The translations under genes were made by a program, and so were the position numbers. DNA of 11,045 nucleotides, taken from positions 1 through 11,045 of the forward strand of contig JBDTLH010000210.1 of NCBI GenBank assembly GCA_039934875.1, read 5' to 3'. Below the pieces are notes generated by a model, which was not told where the DNA came from, searched no databases, and worked only from the letters and a program-made list of their open reading frames with translations. The DNA is from JBDTLH01 sp039934875. GTDB taxonomy: Bacteria > Acidobacteriota > Terriglobia > Terriglobales > Acidobacteriaceae. This document shows, piece by piece, positions 6,609 through 11,045 of the stretch; position 1 is the stretch's first letter; each line of letters opens with the position of its first letter.

Positions 6609-6618
6609 CTGCCGGCAG
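6609..6618. repeat. 10-bp perfect palindrome upstream of obgE
   Basis: CTGCCGGCAG is a perfect palindrome about 60 bases upstream of the obgE start, inside the 183-base gap 6551-6733. No clear promoter is visible around it. It may be an operator half or chance in GC-rich DNA. Confidence 0.2.
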
Positions 6619-6733
6619 GACGCAACTCAGCATTTCATTCTGGGCCTACGAAAACTATGCTGTCGATTTATGGGCGGGTGGTCGCTGGTAATCGCAGAAG
6701 GCGAACACGTTGGTAAGAGCCTGAATCGCGAAA

Positions 6734-7138
6734 TCAAGGTGCTTTTGGGCGTTCTGACGACGGCCGAGAAGAAAGCGCCGTCATCGGCACCCACCGACTC
6801 AATATCTGCGGTATCTCTGCCACCAATTTCGCCGCCTCGCCATCCACAATCGCATCTACGAAAAGATCCTGCTCGGGAACGATGGTGACCAGGATGACGG
6901 GAACCGAGGAGCTATGGCTGTGGACGAGGTTTGTCAGGGCGCGCCGGCTATCCGCCGGGACGGAATGGCACACAATCACCAGATCGTAATCCCCCGCGAG
7001 AAACATCCTCACGGCTTCCGGAACCGAGCTGGCGGGCACAATGCGCAGTCCGGTGCGGCGCAGCACATCGGTGCGGGTGGACAGTAACATCGCATCGGCG
7101 CCGACGTGCAGAGCAACAATCGAAGAATCTGAACCCAT
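6734..7138 (-). CDS. Receiver-like protein lacking the phospho-acceptor Asp
   Basis: A 134-residue protein with the alternating strand/helix pattern of a CheY-like receiver: beta1 IVALHVGAD, a helix with LSTRTDVLRRTG, beta3 DLVIVCHSVP (residues 52-61), beta4 PVILVTIVPEQ and a final helix near 100-115. The phospho-acceptor position after DLVIV is Cys57-His58 rather than Asp, the beta1 acidic pair is missing, and the beta5 Lys is not evident, so classical phosphorylation is unlikely. I prefer the ATG at 7138, which fits beta1; an in-frame GTG at 7180 would add 14 residues. A Ser/Pro-rich tail (117-134) follows the domain. It is divergent from the PilZ/LuxR pair and probably acts as a phosphorylation-independent partner protein. 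Confidence 0.7.
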   Translation of the reverse strand: MGSDSSIVALHVGADAMLLSTRTDVLRRTGLRIVPASSVPEAVRMFLAGDYDLVIVCHSVPADSRRALTNLVHSHSSSVPVILVTIVPEQDLFVDAIVDGEAAKLVAEIPQILSRWVPMTALSSRPSSERPKAP

Positions 7139-7309
7139 GCTGTCACCCGGGAGTTTGCAGTCCGCCAGACGCGATTGCACCTTCAGGCGGCTGCGACTAT
7201 TTTTCTTCTTTCCCGCGCTGCTGTCGGTACGTAAAAGAACACGCGAAACGGTTTATCGCGGGTTGCTGGAGGGGCTAGTGTAATAAGCCTGTTCCGTTGG
7301 AGCGTGCCT

Positions 7310-7349
7310 CCGTGGTATAAACCAACGTAATACCTCGGTGTTACCACGG
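7310..7349. promoter_or_regulatory. Extended -10 and 8-bp inverted repeat before the PilZ gene
   Basis: CCGTGGTA (7310-7317) and TACCACGG (7342-7349) are perfect inverted copies, the right arm ending 2 bases before the ATG at 7352. TGG-TATAAA at 7313-7321 reads as an extended -10 box and overlaps the left arm, giving a start near 7328. If so, the repeat is a candidate operator rather than an RNA hairpin. An alternative 5-bp pairing, GGTAT (7314-7318) with ATACC (7330-7334), is nested inside. Confidence 0.4.
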
Positions 7350-7351
7350 GA

Positions 7352-7744
7352 ATGGAGCGCGGATTGACCGAATCACGATCAGGAAAGAGGTTCCCCCTGC
7401 AACTGCCGATCCGGGTTGCCGGCACAGACGGCGTCACCCGGAACGTCAGCGCCGCCGGTATCTATCTCGATGCCGCCGCCGACGTCTCGGTGGGCGCCGA
7501 GATTCAATTCGATCTGACTTTGCCGGCCGCCGTGGTGGGCGGCGATTGCGATGTGCATGTGATGTGCACCGGACACGTCGTACGCGTGGAAAAAACTAAT
7601 ACCAGAGACAAAGATAAAATCCAGGATCCAGATCAAACTAACGATCGAGGCAAGGGCAAAGTCGGCCGCTCCCTCGAAGCTCAGGCTGGTCTTGCCTGCG
7701 TAATCGATCGCTACAAGATGACGCGGGCGGAAAAATCATGCTGA
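7352..7744 (+). CDS. PilZ domain-like protein with degenerate c-di-GMP motif
   Basis: A 130-residue PilZ-like protein. KRFPLQLPIRV (residues 12-22) and NVSAAGIYL (31-39) correspond to the RxxxR and [D/N]xSxxG motifs of PilZ domains, followed by strands IQFDLTLP (51-58) and VMCTGHVVRVE (70-80). The N-S-G part is intact, but the first motif has only one clear Arg with correct spacing, so c-di-GMP binding is uncertain. Residues 81-107 are a very polar Lys/Asp/Asn/Gln-rich insertion with AT-rich codons, before the last strand QAGLACVIDRYKM. Its stop overlaps the next gene's ATG by 7 bases (ATGCTGA), so it is translationally coupled to the LuxR-type regulator. Confidence 0.75.
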   Translation: MERGLTESRSGKRFPLQLPIRVAGTDGVTRNVSAAGIYLDAAADVSVGAEIQFDLTLPAAVVGGDCDVHVMCTGHVVRVEKTNTRDKDKIQDPDQTNDRGKGKVGRSLEAQAGLACVIDRYKMTRAEKSC

Positions 7745-8421
7745 AGATCATTCTCGCCGACAATCAGGCCATCTTTCGCGCCGGCGCCGCCAAAGTCCTC
7801 GCCGTCGAAGACGATTTCCGCATCGTTGCCCAGTGCGACAGCGCCGACAAGATGCGCGCCGGCCTGGAAAATTTTCGCGCCTCCGTGCTCATCCTTGCCA
7901 CCTCTCTCAAGACTGATCTGCCCTCGATCCTGGAATGCGCCGCGCGCGTCAAAACCCGCGTCATTCTGGTCGCCGATGCGATCGAAATACCCGGCAGCTA
8001 CACTCCCATGGGCGTCTCCGGCTTTGTCTATCGCAATATCAGCGGGCCGTTGCTGGTGGAATGCGTGCGCAAGATCGCGCGCGGCGAGAGCTGGGTGCAG
8101 AACCTCTCCGCCAGCCCGGAATTCAATGAGGCGGACATAGTCGGAGCAAGGGTGCGCGACCGCCTCACCGCCAAAGAACTGCGCGTCGTGGCGCTCATCG
8201 TGCAAGGCTTCAAGAACCGGGAGATCGCCAGCCGGCTCAGCACCAGCGAGCAGGTGGTGAAAAACTATCTGCGCAGCGTGTATGACAAAATCGGCGTCTC
8301 CGACCGCCTGGAGCTGGCGCTCTTCACCATTCATCACCGCATTCTGGCCGAAGCCGCGGCTTCGATTGCCGCCAGCGCCCACGGCCTCGGACTGCACGAG
8401 ACCGCCGCCGTCGGAGAGTAG
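7738..8421 (+). CDS. LuxR/NarL-type DNA-binding regulator with degenerate receiver
   Basis: A 227-residue regulator. Residues 1-125 form a receiver fold (MLKIILADNQAIFRAG at the start) and 141-200 a LuxR-type helix-turn-helix: LTAKELRVVALIVQG, KNREIASRLSTSEQVVKNYL and a dimer-forming VYDKIGVSDRLELALF. The receiver lacks the phospho-acceptor: the expected Asp is Ala54 (VLILATSLK), and the conserved beta5 Lys is replaced by Arg99 (GFVYRN). Only Asp8 of the acidic pair remains. It is therefore likely a phosphorylation-independent transcription factor, perhaps responding to a partner such as the coupled PilZ protein; that link is inference. It converges on a canonical response regulator gene with a 6-base gap. 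Confidence 0.87.
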   Translation: MLKIILADNQAIFRAGAAKVLAVEDDFRIVAQCDSADKMRAGLENFRASVLILATSLKTDLPSILECAARVKTRVILVADAIEIPGSYTPMGVSGFVYRNISGPLLVECVRKIARGESWVQNLSASPEFNEADIVGARVRDRLTAKELRVVALIVQGFKNREIASRLSTSEQVVKNYLRSVYDKIGVSDRLELALFTIHHRILAEAAASIAASAHGLGLHETAAVGE

Positions 8422-8427
8422 CTGCTG

Positions 8428-8856
8428 CTAACGGCTGGCGCTCTGGTCTTGATCTCGGCTGGAATTTTTGACCCCGGGATCGGAAGTGGGCAAGGCGTTC
8501 TTTTCCCCGCTGCGCAGTAGCTCATTCACAATCGTCACCAGCTCTTCGGGATTCACCGGCTTCTCCAGATACAGGTCCGCCAGCGGTTCCGCCGCCTGAA
8601 ACGCCTCCGCGACGTAGCCGGAGACCACCACCACCGGCATCGAGGAGTGGTCCTTCGCCGCCTGCACTACCGCGCGTCCGTTGGCGTCGCCCAAACGCCA
8701 ATCCGTCACCACCGCGTCATAGCTGTTGTGCTGCAGCTTGTCGATGGCGTCCTGTGCCGAGGTGCACGCGGTCACCTGATGCCCCGCCGTCTCCAGAATG
8801 GCGCACTTCAAAGTCACGATGTGCGGCTCATCGTCCACACAAAGAATATTGGCCAT
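8428..8856 (-). CDS. Single-domain response regulator (CheY-like)
   Basis: A 142-residue stand-alone receiver with all catalytic residues: Asp8-Asp9 (LCVDDEP), phospho-acceptor Asp52 (VVTDWRLGDANG), Ser79 (VVVVSGY) and Lys99-Pro100 (LYLEKP). The domain ends near residue 117; a charged Ser/Asp/Gln-rich tail follows and no output domain is present. It should be phosphorylated by a histidine kinase that is not in this window and act by protein contact. The ATG has GAGGG at good spacing upstream. It is the only receiver of the three here that keeps the phosphorylation chemistry, and its 3' end faces the LuxR-type regulator 6 bases away. Confidence 0.9.
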   Translation of the reverse strand: MANILCVDDEPHIVTLKCAILETAGHQVTACTSAQDAIDKLQHNSYDAVVTDWRLGDANGRAVVQAAKDHSSMPVVVVSGYVAEAFQAAEPLADLYLEKPVNPEELVTIVNELLRSGEKNALPTSDPGVKNSSRDQDQSASR

Positions 8857-8952
8857 GTTGCCCTCAAGGCGATTCGCCCGGCGGAGTAATCTCTACGCCA
8901 GACGCTGCCCTCACATACTAACTCAGAGCACCCATGCGCCCGCAAGTTAACC

Positions 8953-10542
8953 TCAGACCAGCTTCTCACCTATCGATTTTGCCTGAGTGAACAGGTAAAG
9001 ATAGTCGGGGCCGCCCGCCTTCGAATCGGTGCCGGACATGTTAAATCCGCCAAAGGGATGCGCCCCCACCATCGCGCCCGTGCTCTTGCGGTTGATGTAG
9101 AGGTTGCCCACATGGAACGCGCGTTTTGCCAGATCGATCTTGTCGCGATTGTGGGTATAAACGGCGCCCGTCAATCCGAATTCCGTATTGTTGGCGATGC
9201 GCAATCCGTCGAGGAAATCCTTGGATTTTATAATCGCCAGCACCGGACCGAATATCTCCTCCTGAGAGACCCGCGCCTCGGGCGGAACATCGGCGATCAC
9301 CGTCGGCTGGATATACCATCCCTCGCCCGCCACCCGCGCTCCCCCGGCGATCACCCGTCCCTCGCCGCGTCCAATCTCGATGTATTTGAGGATGGTATTC
9401 ATTGCGCTCTCGCTGACCACCGGTCCGGCATAAAAATTCTCTGCCGGATCGCCCTGCTTGATCTGCGATACCCGCTCCCGCAGCCGCTCTACGAATACGT
9501 CATAGACCCGCTCATCCACAATCGCGCGCGAGCACGCCGAGCACTTCTGTCCGTTAAAGCCGAACGCGGAAACCGCAACGCCCTCGACCGCCGCATCCAG
9601 ATCGCTGTCCGCGTCCACGATGATCGAGTCTTTGCCGCCCATCTCCAGAATGGTGCGCTTGATCCATATCTGCCCCGGCTGCGCCTTTGCCGCGCGCTCG
9701 TGGATATCGAGACCGACCTCCTTCGATCCGGTAAACGCGATGAACCGCGTCTTGGGATGGCCCACGATCGCATTGCCAAAGCTCGCGCTCGATCCAGGAC
9801 AGAAATTCACCACCCCATCCGGAATCCCCGCCTCGGCCAGCACGTCGATAAAACGCGCCGCTATGGTCGGCGATTCGCTCGAAGGCTTGAGGATCACCGT
9901 GTTGCCCGCCACCACTGCCGCCGACGTCATCCCCGCCATGATCGCGAAAGGAAAATTCCACGGCGAGATCACCGCCCCTACTCCCAGCGGAATATATCTC
10001 AGCTCATCGAACTCGCCCGGCATTTGGATCGGCGGTTCCGAGCCGGCGAAGCGCAGCGCCTCGCGCGCATAAAACTCCAGAAAATCAATGGTCTCGCAGA
10101 CGTCCGCATCCGCCTCGCCGAAATTCTTACCCACCTCATACACCATCCACGCGCAGAACTCATATTTGCGCTCGCGGATGATCTCCGCCGCCCGCAGCAG
10201 CAGCGACGCCCGCTCTTCCGTCGAAACCTGCTTCCACGTCTCAAACGCTTTGAGCGCCGCCTGCATCGCCTTCTCCGCGTGCTCCGCTTCCGCCTTCTGA
10301 TGCACGCCCACCACCTCGCTCGGCTTCGCGGGATTGGTGCTGGTGATCTTCCCCTGAGTGCGCAACTGCTCGCCCCCGATGATCAGGTTGTACTCCCGCC
10401 CCAACTGGCTCTTTACGTCGGCAAGCGCATTCTCCATGCGCCGCCGGGCCGCGCCGTCATGCACAAAATCGGTGAACGGTTCGTTCTTGAACTCGCCTTT
10501 GGGGTGCATCAACTTGATACCGGAGTAAGCAGCCGTAGCCAT
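8953..10542 (-). CDS. pruA: L-glutamate gamma-semialdehyde dehydrogenase (P5C dehydrogenase)
   Basis: A 529-residue aldehyde dehydrogenase that oxidises glutamate semialdehyde (from 1-pyrroline-5-carboxylate) to glutamate with NAD+, the second step of proline catabolism. The stand-alone RocA/PruA layout is clear: an N-terminal helical region with NEPFTDF, the cofactor fold (SPWNFPFAI, ILKPSSESP, FTGSKEVG), the general base Glu300 in LEMGGKDS, the catalytic Cys334 in GQKCSACSR and a C-terminal PFGGFNMSGTDSKAGG with LYLFTQAK. There is no proline dehydrogenase domain, so PutB must be elsewhere. Two in-frame ATGs lie 6 bases apart; AGAGG is 8 bases from the second (10542) and too close to the first (10548). 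A TAAAAT at 10572-10567 might be a -10 box, but no -35 is seen. Confidence 0.94.
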   Translation of the reverse strand: MATAAYSGIKLMHPKGEFKNEPFTDFVHDGAARRRMENALADVKSQLGREYNLIIGGEQLRTQGKITSTNPAKPSEVVGVHQKAEAEHAEKAMQAALKAFETWKQVSTEERASLLLRAAEIIRERKYEFCAWMVYEVGKNFGEADADVCETIDFLEFYAREALRFAGSEPPIQMPGEFDELRYIPLGVGAVISPWNFPFAIMAGMTSAAVVAGNTVILKPSSESPTIAARFIDVLAEAGIPDGVVNFCPGSSASFGNAIVGHPKTRFIAFTGSKEVGLDIHERAAKAQPGQIWIKRTILEMGGKDSIIVDADSDLDAAVEGVAVSAFGFNGQKCSACSRAIVDERVYDVFVERLRERVSQIKQGDPAENFYAGPVVSESAMNTILKYIEIGRGEGRVIAGGARVAGEGWYIQPTVIADVPPEARVSQEEIFGPVLAIIKSKDFLDGLRIANNTEFGLTGAVYTHNRDKIDLAKRAFHVGNLYINRKSTGAMVGAHPFGGFNMSGTDSKAGGPDYLYLFTQAKSIGEKLV

Positions 10543-10622
10543 GATCATTTCCTCTCGTTAAGCTCTATTTTAACAGCCCACGGCAGCGCCCCTGGCACTC
10601 TTTAAGCGCGGTGAGTTAATGG

Positions 10623-10664
10623 TTGACTAGCTCTCAATTCGCGACTGTAATCATCCTTGGAGAG
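10623..10664 (+). promoter_or_regulatory. Promoter and ribosome-binding site of higBA
   Basis: TTGACT (10623-10628) and TGTAAT (10646-10651) are spaced by exactly 17 bases, a good sigma70-type promoter. GGAGAG (10659-10664) is a well-placed Shine-Dalgarno for the TTG start at 10670. GCTCTC (10630-10635) and GAGAGC (10660-10665) are inverted copies flanking the -10 and could be an operator for HigA or mask the ribosome site. Confidence 0.6.
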
Positions 10665-10669
10665 CGAGA

Positions 10670-10954
10670 TTGCACGTTATTAGCCGGAAAAAGCTGCTGG
10701 AAGTGTCCACACAGCACGGCGATATAACGGGTCCTCTGGATGTCTGGTATCGCTTGGTCAAGAAGGGCGGATTGGAGATCGCTTGAGGACGTGCGGCGAA
10801 TTTTCCCTTCAGCGGATGCGGTAGGAAAGTTCACCGTCTTTAATCTCAAGGGAATGAATACAGACCAATCGCCGAAATCAACTATCGCTTTGGACGCATT
10901 TATGTCCGGCATGTACTCACCCATTCCGAATATGACAAAGAAGGCTGGAAATAA
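10670..10954 (+). pseudogene. higB: HigB-family mRNA interferase, two compensating frameshifts
   Basis: A HigB (RelE-superfamily) toxin gene broken by two single-base indels. From a TTG start it reads MHVISRKKLLEVSTQHGDI and stops at TGA 10784-10786 after 38 codons. The family then continues in the next frame (ADWRSLEDVRRIFPSADAVG, then VFNLKG) and returns to the first frame for EYRPIAEINYRFGRIYVRHV and LTHSEYDKEGWK to the stop at 10952-10954. Removing one G from GGG at 10765-10767 and adding one A to AA at 10853-10854 restores a 94-residue HigB of normal length with the invariant ADW, FNLKGN, YR, INY and THxEYDK motifs. As written, no single frame makes the toxin. Promoter and Shine-Dalgarno look intact. 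The stop overlaps higA as TAATG. Confidence 0.85.
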
Positions 10955-11045
10955 TGAGCGCCATACCCACCAACCCTGCTTACGCCGAATTGCTTGTCAA
11001 ATTTCCTCCCAAGGTGATTCGCACCGAAGAAGAGAATGAACACTT
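10954..11045 (+). CDS. higA: HigA-type antitoxin, N-terminal part, cut by window end
   Basis: The ATG overlaps the higB stop (TAATG). The first 30 codons are open to the window edge and encode PAYAELLVKFPPKVIRTEEE, the start of the COG5499-type HigA antitoxin that accompanies this HigB family; an HTH_3 domain is expected beyond the window. It should neutralise HigB and repress the promoter at 10623. It is intact as far as seen, unlike its partner. Confidence 0.75.
   Translation, partial: MSAIPTNPAYAELLVKFPPKVIRTEEENEH

Noticed and set aside
5453..6691. 412-codon plus-strand open frame antisense to obgE
   Set aside because: Shadow of the Obg G domain and glycine-rich repeats; no domain or ribosome site.
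9058..10605. 515-codon plus-strand open frame antisense to pruA
   Set aside because: Long only because pruA is GC-rich; the translation is Arg/His-rich with no family signature, while the minus strand encodes a complete aldehyde dehydrogenase.
10740..11039. 99-codon plus-strand open frame as a gene of its own
   Set aside because: Only the middle part (about 10768-10853) resembles a protein family, and it is the displaced segment of higB; the rest is an out-of-frame reading of higB and higA.

Overview
The window reads like a stretch of an Acidobacteriota (Terriglobia-type) chromosome. This is an inference from the gene set and protein flavour, not from a marker gene. The pointers are an HslU with an alanine/glutamate-rich N-terminal extension, a DUF4230 membrane protein, receiver-like proteins lacking the phospho-acceptor aspartate, a PilZ protein coupled to a LuxR-type regulator, and moderately GC-rich, densely packed genes. 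No rRNA, tRNA, CRISPR array or insertion sequence is visible, and no gap between genes exceeds about 215 bases.

Left part (1-4080): an EVE-domain protein and an 86-residue helix-turn-helix-like protein lie on the plus strand. On the minus strand are a secreted calcineurin-like metallophosphoesterase with its own candidate promoter, hslU (the ATPase of the HslUV protease), and a DUF4230 membrane-anchored protein directly upstream of hslU, where hslV is usually found. Middle (4130-5047): a small island of less GC-rich genes on the plus strand holds a solitary HicB-like antitoxin and a vapBC pair whose toxin is split by a one-base frameshift. Next (5040-6550, minus): obgE is translationally coupled to an unrecognised 145-residue gene.

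Regulatory cluster (6734-8856): a receiver-like protein without the phospho-acceptor Asp is divergent from an overlapping PilZ / LuxR-type regulator pair, whose regulator also lacks that Asp. A canonical single-domain response regulator is convergent with them. Then comes the proline-catabolic dehydrogenase pruA/rocA (8953-10542, minus). At the right edge is a higBA pair with a good promoter. Its higB carries two compensating single-base frameshifts, and higA runs off the window.

The most notable pattern is that three antitoxin genes of different families (HicB, VapB, HigA) appear in or at the edge of 7 kb, and none has an intact partner toxin here. vapC and higB can each be rebuilt to full length by undoing one or two single-base changes in short homopolymer runs. 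Either the toxins have decayed while the antitoxins persist, or the assembly has indel errors; reads must decide. About 7.5 kb of other coding sequence in the window reads through cleanly.
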